Shown here: positions 8,299 through 17,669 of the stretch, in pieces
Layout: each line of letters opens with the position of its first letter
Position numbering within the stretch: position 1 is the first letter of the stretch
From: Flavobacterium limnosediminis JC2902
GTDB lineage: Bacteria; Bacteroidota; Bacteroidia; Flavobacteriales; Flavobacteriaceae
NCBI RefSeq assembly: GCF_000498535.1
Contig: NZ_AVGG01000003.1
Span: 1-64,000, forward strand
Reading direction: 5' to 3'
DNA: 64,000 nucleotides
The notes under the pieces: generated by a model
The model's database searches: none
Seen by the model: the letters and a program-made list of their open reading frames with translations, nothing else
What the model was told of the DNA's origin: nothing
Program-made: the position numbers and the translations under genes

Positions 8299-11200
8299 TT
8301 AAGTATTTCTAACTTTTACGTGATAGAATACATTTGGTTTGGTACCGATATGCTCTAATAAATGATACATTCTTTCGTCTTCTGCCAATTTAGCTACCTG
8401 ACCTTCTTTATCATTTACATCTCCAAATACCATCGCACCACTTGTACAAGCCGCCGAACATGCTGTTTGGAATTCGCCATCTTTAACCAGACGTCCTTCT
8501 TTTTTCGCTTTAAGGATAGTTGCCTGTGTCATTTGGATACACATAGAACATTTTTCCATAACCCCACGAGAACGAACGTTTACATCCGGATTCAATACCA
8601 TACGATCTAAATCATCATTCATGTGATAATCAAACTCGCTGTTTTTGCTGTATAAGAACCAGTTGAAACGACGCACTTTATACGGACAGTTGTTTGCACA
8701 GTAACGAGTACCCACACAACGGTTGTATGCCATGTGGTTCTGGCCCTGACGACCGTGTGATGTCGCCGCTACCGGACATACTGTTTCACAAGGCGCGTGG
8801 TTACAGTGCTGACACATTACCGGTTGGAAAGCCACCTGAGGATTTTCTGAAGGATCTTCCATACCTGTTAAGGTATCGATAGAATTCATTAATCCGCTTG
8901 CTTTTGCTTTCAATTCTCCGTCCCCTTTGAAAGTTTCTGCAGAAGAATAGTAACGGTCGATACGCAACCAATGCATATCACGGCTTCTTCTTACTTCAGA
9001 CTTACCAACTACCGGAACGTTATTTTCCGCATGACAGGCAATTACACAAGCACCACATCCGGTACAAGCATTCATATCGATGGAAAGATTGAAATGATGT
9101 CCGATAGTACGGTCAAAAGAATTCCAAAGATCCACTTCAGTAGCAGGAGTAGCCTGGTGGTCTAAAGATACCATTGGAATCGGGTTCCAGAATTCCGCAT
9201 CTTTAGTATTGAATATTTCTAAGGTAGTTTCTTTGATGATATCACCTCTACCCATTAATGTTTTTTGTAACTGAACACAAGCAAATTCGTGATCTCCTTC
9301 TGTCTTGGTAACTTTAGCAACCTGATTTGCATTTTGGTTAGCATATAATTTGTATGCATTAACACCAACCTGCATTTCCTCTTTCATTGCTTCTTTTCTA
9401 CCATAACCTAAAGCCAAACCGATAGTACCAACTGCCTGACCTGGTTGAATGATCACAGGAACATTCTGCAACTTAACTCCAGCCACTTCAATAGTTGTAT
9501 AACTACCGTTAAGACCTCCGTTAGCCACGTTATAGTTTTCTAAACCTAATTTCTCAGCATCCTTTTTAGAAACGGTTACGTAGTTATCCCAAGAAGCTCT
9601 TGTAATAGGATCCGGGAATTCTTGTAACCAAGGGTTGTTTGCCTGCTGGCCATCACCCATTCCGGTTTTAGTATACAATACCAATTCCAATCCGCCTTCA
9701 TTTTTAGCCTGAGCCAAAGTAGCAGCAGCAGTACCGAAATCAGCAGAACCACCTGCAACTGCGGCCGCTTCAGAAGTATACACTCCGTCGTGAACCAATT
9801 TGTTCCAAGTTGTTCCTACAGCAATTGAAGAACCAACTGCTTTCAAGAAATCGTAATAAGAGGCTGTATTACCAGTCCAAGCCATTAAAGCTTCCTGGAA
9901 TTGTTTAGTATCAAACAACGGACGGATTGTCGGCTGCATGATAGCATAGTGTCCTTTTGCAATCATTACATCACCCCAAGACTCCAAATAATGAGGAGCA
10001 GGTGCAACGATAGTAGATTTAACAGCTGTCTCATCTTCTCTCAAAGTGAAAGCAACCGATGTTTTAACTTTTGTCAAACCTTCAGCAAATTCTGAAGCAT
10101 TTGCTAAAGTATAAAGCGGGTTAACGCCGTTCATAATTAAAGTATGAACCGAACCTGCTTTCATATCAGCCACCAATTGCGCAACAGCCTTACTGTCTCC
10201 TTTACGGATTAGACGTGCAGCTGCTGGATTGAAAGCTTCTGAGTTTAACGCTTTATTGATAGCCAATACCAATAATTGCGCATTAACATCATCTAAACCG
10301 GAAACCAAAACACCTTTTCCGGCAGCAGCTTTTAATTGTTGTGCTGCTTTCATTACCGCTTCTTCCTGCTTACCTAAATTGGCAGCACCGGCTGAAGCAC
10401 CTGTAATAACATTATATATTTTAACTAAAGCATGTTTTTGCTCAGTAACAGTCAAAGGAATACGTTTGTCTGCATTTGCTCCAGCCAAAGACATGTTTGC
10501 TTCTATCTGGATATGTTTGGACATTTTTCCGTTTTTAGGAACACGACCTTTTGCATAACCGGCATCATAAGCTCCACCCTGCCAATCTCCTAAGATATCC
10601 GCACCAACTGAAACAATAACATCCGCTTTACCAAAGTCATAATCCGCTAAAGCTCTTTCACCATACACCATTTGGAAAGCATCCAAAGCTGTAGAAGAAG
10701 AAACCGCATCATAAACAACGTGTTTCGCTGACGGGTTTTTCGCAATGAAATCAGCAATCAATCTGTCTGTTGAAGGACTTGCCATTGTATTGGTCAACAA
10801 CACAACCTGACCTCCTTTTGCTTTCGCTTCAGACAAACTTTTAGCAACCGCAGCATTTACATCAGACCAAGAAGCTTCTTTACCAGCAATCTTTGGCTGT
10901 TTCAAACGCATGCTGTCATACAACGACAATACGGAAGCATGAACCCTTGCGTTTGCACCAAATTTAGCATTTGGTAAATTATTATTTTCAACCTTAATAG
11001 GTCGACCCTCACGTGTTTTGATCAAGATATTTGCAAAATCAAAACCATCCATCATTGTAGTTGCGTAATAATCCGCAACACCAGGGATAATCTCTTCAGG
11101 TTGAACTACATAAGGAATAGACTTAACAACCGGACCTTCACAAGCAGCCAAAGAAGCAGCAGCCGTAGAGAATCCAACGTATTTCAAAAAGTCACGACGA

Positions 11201-11352
11201 GTTGTTGATGAAGCAGACAGTGTAGCCGCATCTCCCAGGAATTCATCCGTTGGGATCTCTTCAACAAATTCATTGTTTCTTAGCGTCTCAACAATAGAGC
11301 TATTTTGGTCTAGCTCCTCAACACTTTTCCAGTATTTTTTGTTTGATGCCAT
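8299..11352 (-). CDS. actB: Alternative Complex III iron-sulfur/molybdopterin-like subunit ActB
   Basis: Large periplasmic subunit of 1017 residues. A twin-arginine signal (TTRRDFLKYVGF) near residues 51-70 is followed by a Cys in AACEG that may be lipidated. Residues 100-700 form a molybdopterin-oxidoreductase-like domain; in Alternative Complex III this domain does not bind molybdenum. The C-terminal third is a ferredoxin-like domain with Cys groups CTGCGACVIAC, CQHCNHAPCETVC, CVGTRYCANNCP and CSMC, matching three [4Fe-4S] and one [3Fe-4S] cluster in this family. It passes electrons from quinol to ActA. The twin-arginine signal implies folding before export. Confidence 0.95.
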   Translation of the reverse strand: MASNKKYWKSVEELDQNSSIVETLRNNEFVEEIPTDEFLGDAATLSASSTTRRDFLKYVGFSTAAASLAACEGPVVKSIPYVVQPEEIIPGVADYYATTMMDGFDFANILIKTREGRPIKVENNNLPNAKFGANARVHASVLSLYDSMRLKQPKIAGKEASWSDVNAAVAKSLSEAKAKGGQVVLLTNTMASPSTDRLIADFIAKNPSAKHVVYDAVSSSTALDAFQMVYGERALADYDFGKADVIVSVGADILGDWQGGAYDAGYAKGRVPKNGKMSKHIQIEANMSLAGANADKRIPLTVTEQKHALVKIYNVITGASAGAANLGKQEEAVMKAAQQLKAAAGKGVLVSGLDDVNAQLLVLAINKALNSEAFNPAAARLIRKGDSKAVAQLVADMKAGSVHTLIMNGVNPLYTLANASEFAEGLTKVKTSVAFTLREDETAVKSTIVAPAPHYLESWGDVMIAKGHYAIMQPTIRPLFDTKQFQEALMAWTGNTASYYDFLKAVGSSIAVGTTWNKLVHDGVYTSEAAAVAGGSADFGTAAATLAQAKNEGGLELVLYTKTGMGDGQQANNPWLQEFPDPITRASWDNYVTVSKKDAEKLGLENYNVANGGLNGSYTTIEVAGVKLQNVPVIIQPGQAVGTIGLALGYGRKEAMKEEMQVGVNAYKLYANQNANQVAKVTKTEGDHEFACVQLQKTLMGRGDIIKETTLEIFNTKDAEFWNPIPMVSLDHQATPATEVDLWNSFDRTIGHHFNLSIDMNACTGCGACVIACHAENNVPVVGKSEVRRSRDMHWLRIDRYYSSAETFKGDGELKAKASGLMNSIDTLTGMEDPSENPQVAFQPVMCQHCNHAPCETVCPVAATSHGRQGQNHMAYNRCVGTRYCANNCPYKVRRFNWFLYSKNSEFDYHMNDDLDRMVLNPDVNVRSRGVMEKCSMCIQMTQATILKAKKEGRLVKDGEFQTACSAACTSGAMVFGDVNDKEGQVAKLAEDERMYHLLEHIGTKPNVFYHVKVRNT

Positions 11353-11383
11353 TGTATATAAATATTAGCTTCTTAATTTATTA

Positions 11384-12688
11384 TTAATAGTGACACTTAC
11401 CACACTCTAAACCTCCCATTTGTGCAGCCGTCAATTTGTCTACACCGTATTTTTTAGAAAGTTCATCGTGAATTTTAGCATAGTAAGCATTACCTTCCAC
11501 TTTCACACTAGTTTCTCTGTGACAATTCACACACCATCCCATTGTTAACGGCTGATCTTGTTTCATGATCTCAAAAGTCTCCACTTTACCGTGACATTTC
11601 TGACACTCGATTCCGGCAACAGATACGTGCTGAGAGTGGTTAAAATATGCAAAGTCCGGAAGATTATGGATTCTCACCCATTTCACAGGCTTAACTTTTC
11701 CAGTATAAGACATAGTATTCTTATCCCATCCTACTGCATCATATAACTTTTGAATTTCAGCAGTGTAAAATTCTTTTGAATATTCAACATAAGTAGAATC
11801 TTTATCACCCTGGAACTCAGAGATATTTTTATGACAATTCATACAAACATTCAGAGAAGGGATACCCGCATTCTTACTTACTCTGGCAGATGAGTGACAA
11901 TATTTACACTCAATCTTATTATCACCAGCGTGAATTTTGTGTGAATAATGAATCGGCTGAATCGGCTCGTAGTTCTGATCCACACCTAACTGCATCGTAT
12001 AACCATAGATAAAATACATACCTATTAATATCATCACAATAGAAGAAACCAAAACCAAAAACTGATTTTTAGCAAATGCTTTCCATAACGACACAGAGCC
12101 TTCTTTAACCGGCACTTCCACACCATTGGCAGCTGCAATCTTATTAAGCACATTCTTAACAAAGAACAACATTGCTATTAACATTCCCAAAACAACAGCT
12201 AACACACCCAATATCAAGTTATTGGAAACACCACCTTCCTGAGACTCACCACCTTTTACAGCAGTAGCGGCAGCAACCGGAGCTTCTTCTGCAGGAGCCG
12301 AAGTATAGGCTAAAATATTATCAATATCCTCATTTGATAATTGAGGAAAACCTGTCATTGGAGTCTTATTGAACTCTTCGAATATCTTAACCGCATCGGC
12401 ATCACCGGATTTAATCAAGTCCGCACTATTGTGAACCCATTTATAAATCCACTCCCTGTCATACTTATCCGCAACACCACGCAAGGCAGGCCCTGTGGAT
12501 TTTGCATCAAGCTTGTGACAAGCCGCACAATTTGTATTGAAAATAGCTTTCCCTTTCGCAGGATCTCCTGCACCGGCAGCAGGAGCCGCCGCATCTTGGG
12601 CTAAAGAACTCAGTGACAGCGACAACACCATCGCCAGACTGAATATTAATTTTTTTGAAAACGAATTATGGTTACCCACTTTTTTCAT
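11384..12688 (-). CDS. actA: Alternative Complex III multihaem cytochrome c subunit ActA with an N-terminal cytochrome c domain
   Basis: First gene of the respiratory operon; 434 residues from the ATG at 12688. A TTG 18 nt upstream would add six residues and is less likely. After a signal peptide comes a class I cytochrome c domain (CAACH near residue 55, then GP and a Met ligand in PMTGFPQL). Two hydrophobic segments follow near 160-180 and 215-235. The C-terminal domain has five haem sites: CKYCH, CMNCH, CQKCH, CVNCH and a final CGKCH two residues from the end. That is six CXXCH in all, a fusion of a monohaem domain with the pentahaem ActA. Confidence 0.93.
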   Translation of the reverse strand: MKKVGNHNSFSKKLIFSLAMVLSLSLSSLAQDAAAPAAGAGDPAKGKAIFNTNCAACHKLDAKSTGPALRGVADKYDREWIYKWVHNSADLIKSGDADAVKIFEEFNKTPMTGFPQLSNEDIDNILAYTSAPAEEAPVAAATAVKGGESQEGGVSNNLILGVLAVVLGMLIAMLFFVKNVLNKIAAANGVEVPVKEGSVSLWKAFAKNQFLVLVSSIVMILIGMYFIYGYTMQLGVDQNYEPIQPIHYSHKIHAGDNKIECKYCHSSARVSKNAGIPSLNVCMNCHKNISEFQGDKDSTYVEYSKEFYTAEIQKLYDAVGWDKNTMSYTGKVKPVKWVRIHNLPDFAYFNHSQHVSVAGIECQKCHGKVETFEIMKQDQPLTMGWCVNCHRETSVKVEGNAYYAKIHDELSKKYGVDKLTAAQMGGLECGKCHY

Positions 12689-12762
12689 AATTAAAATGAT
12701 TATCAACTAAATTTGGCACTGCTCTTACACTGATAAGCACAGACCCTATTTAAAAACTCGGA

Positions 12763-12791
12763 CAAAAATACGACTTATGTCCTATTATCAA
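12763..12791 (-). promoter_or_regulatory. Promoter of the act-cox operon
   Basis: The minus strand has TTG (complement of 12789-12791), 18 nt, then TATTTTTG (complement of 12763-12770). Both elements of the Bacteroidota consensus are present at the right spacing. The leader would be about 65-70 nt. No other comparable box was noticed before coxI, so actABCDEF-ctaCD is probably one 11.5-kb transcript. Confidence 0.75.
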
Positions 12792-12868
12792 AACCTTAAA
12801 TTTATCATAAATTGCAATTTATACCAATTCTAAATAATCAGGCGTTTTCAGATTGAATTATTTAATTG

Positions 12869-12876
12869 TATTTTTG
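12869..12876 (+). promoter_or_regulatory. -7 box of the SPOR-domain gene
   Basis: TATTTTTG matches the consensus exactly, 18 nt before the ATG at 12895. It also shows that the longer TTG-initiated frame at 12853 cannot be the start, since that codon lies upstream of the transcription start. Confidence 0.65.
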
Positions 12877-12894
12877 TTTCAAACATACTTCATT

Positions 12895-13284
12895 ATGAGA
12901 ATTTTAAGAAACCTTCCTTTTTTGGCATTTTTTATTGTGTGCTCTTTTTCAGGCATAAAAGCCCATTCGCAAACTTCAAAAATTAACATTATACAGGATC
13001 CGAAGTTCGAAACACTCTTAAACGAAAAAAGAAAGATAAACTCCTCCATCACGGTAAACGACAAATACAAGGTTCAGATATTCTACGGTACAAGCGAGGA
13101 TTCAAAGAAAACGCTATCACAATTTAAAAAAGAGTTTAAAAGCCTGGACGGGACTATCATCTACTCCAATCCTAATTATAAGGTTTGGGTGGGTACCTTC
13201 AAAACGAGAATTGAAGCCGAAAAAAATTACAAGGAAATTCTAAAAAAATACCCGACGGCACTTTTAATCCGTCCAAACAAATAA
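12895..13284 (+). CDS. Secreted SPOR-domain protein
   Basis: 129 residues from the ATG at 12895. A signal peptide (about 1-27, ending KAHSQ) precedes a short linker and one SPOR domain at about 50-128 (KYKVQIFYGTSEDS, YKVWVGTFKTRIEAE). SPOR domains bind septal peptidoglycan stripped of its stem peptides, so the protein is probably periplasmic and associated with the cell wall. It is divergent from the act operon; a functional link is not implied. The region 13285-13545 that follows holds no gene or clear terminator. Confidence 0.85.
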   Translation: MRILRNLPFLAFFIVCSFSGIKAHSQTSKINIIQDPKFETLLNEKRKINSSITVNDKYKVQIFYGTSEDSKKTLSQFKKEFKSLDGTIIYSNPNYKVWVGTFKTRIEAEKNYKEILKKYPTALLIRPNK

Positions 13285-13545
13285 GGCACATTGCCGAATA
13301 CAAGACGCGAAAAGGCGGTCAAAAAACAGTTACCCAAAAACAAGACCAACAGAATCTCAAAAGAGTTTCAGCAATTGCTTATGCACAGGCTTTAGAAATG
13401 ATTCAACTATCAGAGAGAAACACTGATTACTTAAATCCATATACTCATACTTCCTTTTTTCATTCAAGTTGCTCCCGCTTTCTTTTGGGAAATATTTTAA
13501 AAACCCCCTATAAAATAGCCCTGACTTTATCACCCTTACGTAAAA

Positions 13546-15744
13546 ATGAAAAAATATTTTTCACTGCTGACGCTAATAACACTAAGTGCCTATACACAAA
13601 CTAAAAAAGACACGACTGAAGTAAAACATCTTGAAGAAGTAGTGATTACGACTCAAAAGTACCTAAAACCAAAGAAGGATATTCCGCAACAGATTGAAAT
13701 CATTTCCAAAAACGAAATTGAATTCCAAAATCCCCAAAATACGGCCGAGATTCTGGCAAATTCAGGAACCGTTACGATTCAAAAGTCACAACAAGGCGGA
13801 GGAAGTCCGGTAATAAGAGGTTTTGAGGCAAACAGAATTTTATTACTGGTTGATGGAATCCGAATGAACAATTTGATTTTCAGAGCCGGGCATCTTCAGA
13901 ACATCATTACCGTTGACGCAAACAGCATTGAAAACCTTGATGTTTTTTTCGGCCCCTCCTCAACGGTTTTCGGAAGTGACGCTTTGGGTGGCGCAATAAA
14001 CATCAGCACCAAAAAAGCTCAATTTATAAATGATACAAAGAAGATTTTTTCAGGCAAGGCCATTACCCGTTTTTCATCAGCCAATGAAGAAAAAACCGCT
14101 TATTTCGATCTGAATTATGCCGGCACAAAACTGGCGTCGTTCACTTCTTTTTCCTACAATGATTTCGGCGATTTGAAAATGGGAAGAAAAAAGAACCACG
14201 GTGCCGACTATTTTGGAGAACGTGATCATTATGTAACAACCCAAAACGGGGTTGATGTACTGATGCCAAACGACAATAAATACGTTCAGAAATTTTCGGG
14301 CTACAAACAATATAATTTCATGCAAAAGCTGGCCTATAAACAGGACAATGGAAATTTACATGATTTAAATTTACAGTTTTCAACTTCTTCCGATATTCCA
14401 AGATACGACCGATTGACGGATCCAAACGGAAGCGGACTGAGAAATGCAGAGTGGTTTTATGGTCCGCAAAAAAGAATTCTTTCCGCCTATACTTTCACTA
14501 AAGACAAGGCAATTATCGGGAGCGATTTAAAAATAACCGTCAGTTATCAAAACGTTGAAGAAAGCAGGCATAACAGACGCTTTGGAAATTACAATCTGCA
14601 AAACAGAATTGAAAAAGTAAACGTATTTGCTTTGAACGCCGATTTAAAAAAAGGATTCACTTCCGGAGACTTACAGTACGGTTTGGAGGCCTATTATGAT
14701 GATTTGAATTCCTCCGCCTACTCAAACAACATAAACACAGGTGAGACTGAAACAATAGACACCCGTTATCCGAACGGAAAAAACAATATGCTGCGAACGG
14801 ATACTTACATTACCTACAACACTAAAAACAACATTCACACATCATGGAACATTGGTGCACGTGGCGGTTATGCGTCATTAAAAAGCACCATTGCAGATAA
14901 CAGTATTTTTCAGTTGCCTTTCACTTCAATAAGTCAAAAACACTTCACATACAGCGCCACCACAGGAATCATTCATTACCCGAGTAAAACAGTACGTCTG
15001 GCAGCCAATGTGAGTTCCGGATTCAGGGTACCGAACATAGACGATGTGGCTAAAATTTTCGAATCAGGCAACGCTACCGTTATTGTACCGAATGAGAATC
15101 TGAAACCCGAAAAAACCATTACAGCCGATTTGGGCTTTACTATAAAAAACAACAACAAGCGCTTCCAGCTAGACTACACTTATTATTATACCCGATTGTT
15201 TGATGCCATTGTAACCGATGAATTTACCTTTAACGGTTCCGAGACCATTGATTACAACGGCTCCATCAGTCAGGTCATGGCAAATCAAAACAAGGGAAAG
15301 GCATTTGTCACTGGCTTTTCCACAAGTATTAAGTCGTATCTAATTGACAATGTTTTATTCACTGCCAACTTTAATTACACTTTAGGGAGAATCATAAATG
15401 AGGACGGCACCCGTAGCCCGCTGGATCACATTGCCCCGTATTACGGAAAAATAGGGATCAACTACGATCACAGTTATTTCATGGCTGAAGCTTATATGCT
15501 TTACAACGGCAAAAAAGACATCAGCGATTATTTCCCGAACGGTGAAGACAACGAACAATATGCGCCGCAAGGAGGCATGCCTGCTTGGAAAACTTATAAC
15601 TTCAAAGCCTCCAGTAAATCGATTTACGGAGCGACATTGTATGCGGGAGTCGAAAATATTTTAGACACACAATACCGAACTTTTGCATCCGGTATCAATG
15701 CAGCCGGAAGAAATTACTATGCGGGGTTAAAATACCAATTTTAA
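13546..15744 (+). CDS. TonB-dependent outer-membrane receptor, haem/haemoglobin-receptor type
   Basis: 732 residues. A short signal peptide ends near residue 18 (LSAYTQ), followed by a TonB-box-like EEVVITTQK, a plug domain at about 45-155 and a 22-strand-type barrel ending in YYAGLKYQF with the terminal aromatic residue used for outer-membrane insertion. The plug contains SPVIRGFEANRILLLVDGIR and the barrel has a conserved FRVPNIDDVAK segment; both are typical of the haemin/haemoglobin receptor branch. The substrate is therefore probably haem or a haem protein, but vitamin or siderophore uptake cannot be excluded. There is no haem-uptake operon next to it. Confidence 0.88.
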   Translation: MKKYFSLLTLITLSAYTQTKKDTTEVKHLEEVVITTQKYLKPKKDIPQQIEIISKNEIEFQNPQNTAEILANSGTVTIQKSQQGGGSPVIRGFEANRILLLVDGIRMNNLIFRAGHLQNIITVDANSIENLDVFFGPSSTVFGSDALGGAINISTKKAQFINDTKKIFSGKAITRFSSANEEKTAYFDLNYAGTKLASFTSFSYNDFGDLKMGRKKNHGADYFGERDHYVTTQNGVDVLMPNDNKYVQKFSGYKQYNFMQKLAYKQDNGNLHDLNLQFSTSSDIPRYDRLTDPNGSGLRNAEWFYGPQKRILSAYTFTKDKAIIGSDLKITVSYQNVEESRHNRRFGNYNLQNRIEKVNVFALNADLKKGFTSGDLQYGLEAYYDDLNSSAYSNNINTGETETIDTRYPNGKNNMLRTDTYITYNTKNNIHTSWNIGARGGYASLKSTIADNSIFQLPFTSISQKHFTYSATTGIIHYPSKTVRLAANVSSGFRVPNIDDVAKIFESGNATVIVPNENLKPEKTITADLGFTIKNNNKRFQLDYTYYYTRLFDAIVTDEFTFNGSETIDYNGSISQVMANQNKGKAFVTGFSTSIKSYLIDNVLFTANFNYTLGRIINEDGTRSPLDHIAPYYGKIGINYDHSYFMAEAYMLYNGKKDISDYFPNGEDNEQYAPQGGMPAWKTYNFKASSKSIYGATLYAGVENILDTQYRTFASGINAAGRNYYAGLKYQF

Positions 15745-15896
15745 TTATTAAGATGAATCAAATCTAAAATAAAACACAGATATACTAAATGTTAAGTATG
15801 GGATGTTTTAAAAACATGTCTGGTTTGTGTCGAGAATCAAAAAGTTGCAGATTCAACCGTTGATTAGCATTATGAATGCAAGCCGGCTTTCGTTTT

Positions 15897-16385
15897 TTAT
15901 AAATCTGACATTTCCAGATGAGTTCCTTCTGTGTGCAGAATATGCTCAGCTGATTCTATTTCTTCAAGTGTACCGTTCACTATCACCATAAATTTCCCTT
16001 CCTTCAAATGTTCTTCATATTTTAAGACTTCATTATCTTTTATTCCAAGAAGAGATAAAAAAGAAATAAGTCCTCCCGTAATTATACCTAGATCAAAACC
16101 GGCTATAGCACCTATCAAGGCACCAGCGCCATATAGAAATCCAAAACCGGGAATTGTAAAAACCCCGATACCTGAAAGCAGACCAATAACTGTCCCCGCT
16201 CCCATACCGATCACCGCCGGAGCTTTTTGAAATGTATCCACAGAACGCATGTGAATATGATCGTCAACTATTTCCGCCGTTCCTATAAGCGAAACATTTT
16301 CCATGGGAAAGCCTTCGTCATTCAACACTTTAATAGCATCCACAGCTTTTTGATGCGTTTCGTAAACAGCAATTTTTGATTTCAT
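15897..16385 (-). CDS. General-stress-type membrane protein (YflT/17M-like domain)
   Basis: 162 residues from the ATG at 16385; an upstream TTG in frame would add eight and is unlikely. Residues 1-55 form a ferredoxin-like half domain (MKSKIAVYETHQKAVDAIKVL) as in Bacillus general stress protein 17M. A Gly/Ala-rich hydrophobic stretch of about 70 residues follows (GMGAGTVIGLLSGIGVF), like a glycine-zipper membrane hairpin. The C-terminal part is a second ferredoxin-like half (GKFMVIVNGTLEEIESAE). Role unknown; the family is linked to envelope and general stress. Single gene. Confidence 0.6.
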   Translation of the reverse strand: MKSKIAVYETHQKAVDAIKVLNDEGFPMENVSLIGTAEIVDDHIHMRSVDTFQKAPAVIGMGAGTVIGLLSGIGVFTIPGFGFLYGAGALIGAIAGFDLGIITGGLISFLSLLGIKDNEVLKYEEHLKEGKFMVIVNGTLEEIESAEHILHTEGTHLEMSDL

Positions 16386-16616
16386 AACTGTACTTTTTAA
16401 GTCCTTCAAATAACACTGAATTTAATAGTAAAATTATGAATTTTAGTTGGTTATGTACTATTTTTTATATTAATATTAAGCATTTTACAACTCATTTTAT
16501 TCATGCAATTTTTTAAAATTCAGACTTTTACATCAAAACACAACCAGAAACATAACATCGAATCAAACTTTTCCAAAACCAAAAATTAAAACAAAAAAAA
16601 ACAGGATTTGAACTAA

Positions 16617-17549
16617 CTATTGCCACCCCATTTCCCTTTTGACTTTGTCGGTAAAAAAAGCATTTTGAATCGGAATTTCAACTTGATCCCTGATCAGTCC
16701 ACGCATATGTAAGGGGAGATTTTCCTTTTTAAGCAATCCGTATTTCTGATACCCGAAATGAATAAAACTGTAAGCATCGAAAGCAACATATTCGCTGTAA
16801 TCAGTCTGGTGCTTTAAATAGCTTTTTGTTATATACGGTTCAAAGAGCAACCAGGTTCGCTCGATATTTTCCTTTATTTTTAAATTCGTATGTAAATTTG
16901 GAAAAGGGCTTGTCTGAACTATTCCGAAATTTTTCCCAGTCAGAAACTGATCGTATTTACGACAAAGGTCATGCAGGAGCGATACGGTACTGAAAAGAAC
17001 TTCATTACATTTGGTGTCAACCGTTTTTTTGTCAGCATCAGATAGCGTTTCCGTATCATTTACTTTTGAAACCACCGACCGTATGGCCTCAATCTTTATC
17101 TGATTATCATGCAGCTTGCGCTGATCGATTTGCTTGTCAAAATTATTTTCAAGCCAGATAAAATGATTTTTAAGGTACATTGCCTTAAACCACGGCGACA
17201 GTTCACCTTTTAAAAGCGCATCGGAATACGATTCTCCTCCAGACATATAAGCCACCGTAAAACCATGATTCTTAACCAGAATCTCGAGTTGCTCTTTAAA
17301 AAACTCCAGATCTTTGTGCAAATAACTGTACTCGATAAGCCTCAACTTCAAATCGACTTCGTAACCGTAATCCTCTTCCAGTTTCAGAATTTTTTCTTTT
17401 GTAATCTGATACTGCTCCTTATCTTTTCTACTGAGAAGGAATGAAACATTGCGTACCTCATTGATGACAGTGTCACGGTAATTCTGTGAAAAAACGGTCG
17501 TAAAGACGGATAAAAAAAACAAGGTAAGGCAACATTTCAATCTGTTCAT
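16617..17549 (-). CDS. Secreted protein of unknown function
   Basis: 310 residues. A clear signal peptide at 1-21 ends in VFSQ. The mature part is mostly helical, rich in Lys, Glu, Asp and aromatic residues, with no membrane segment, no Cys pattern and no catalytic motif I recognise. The short helix-rich blocks (residues 35-100 and 140-200) could be TPR-like but I see no clear repeat. It stands alone between the stress-type gene and infB; the 230 nt upstream of the former (16386-16616) are AT-rich and empty. I do not assign a family. Confidence 0.55.
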   Translation of the reverse strand: MNRLKCCLTLFFLSVFTTVFSQNYRDTVINEVRNVSFLLSRKDKEQYQITKEKILKLEEDYGYEVDLKLRLIEYSYLHKDLEFFKEQLEILVKNHGFTVAYMSGGESYSDALLKGELSPWFKAMYLKNHFIWLENNFDKQIDQRKLHDNQIKIEAIRSVVSKVNDTETLSDADKKTVDTKCNEVLFSTVSLLHDLCRKYDQFLTGKNFGIVQTSPFPNLHTNLKIKENIERTWLLFEPYITKSYLKHQTDYSEYVAFDAYSFIHFGYQKYGLLKKENLPLHMRGLIRDQVEIPIQNAFFTDKVKREMGWQ

Positions 17550-17625
17550 TATTTTTAAGAATTTAATTACACAATAATAAACGAAAATAAATAAAAATAT
17601 TGTACTATACCCATATCTGGTAACA

Positions 17626-17652
17626 AAAAAATCCCGACGAATCGGGATTTTA
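17626..17652 (-). terminator. Terminator of the rimP-nusA-infB operon
   Basis: AAAATCCCGA and TCGGGATTTT form a 10-bp stem around a CGAA tetraloop, 18 nt after the infB stop. The A/T flanks make it potentially bidirectional, though the gene on the other side points the same way. Confidence 0.8.
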
Positions 17653-17669
17653 TATCTGAACTTATTAAA

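Noticed and set aside
13398..13604. 68-codon frame before the TonB-dependent receptor
   Set aside because: It overlaps the receptor's signal peptide in another frame and has no recognisable feature.
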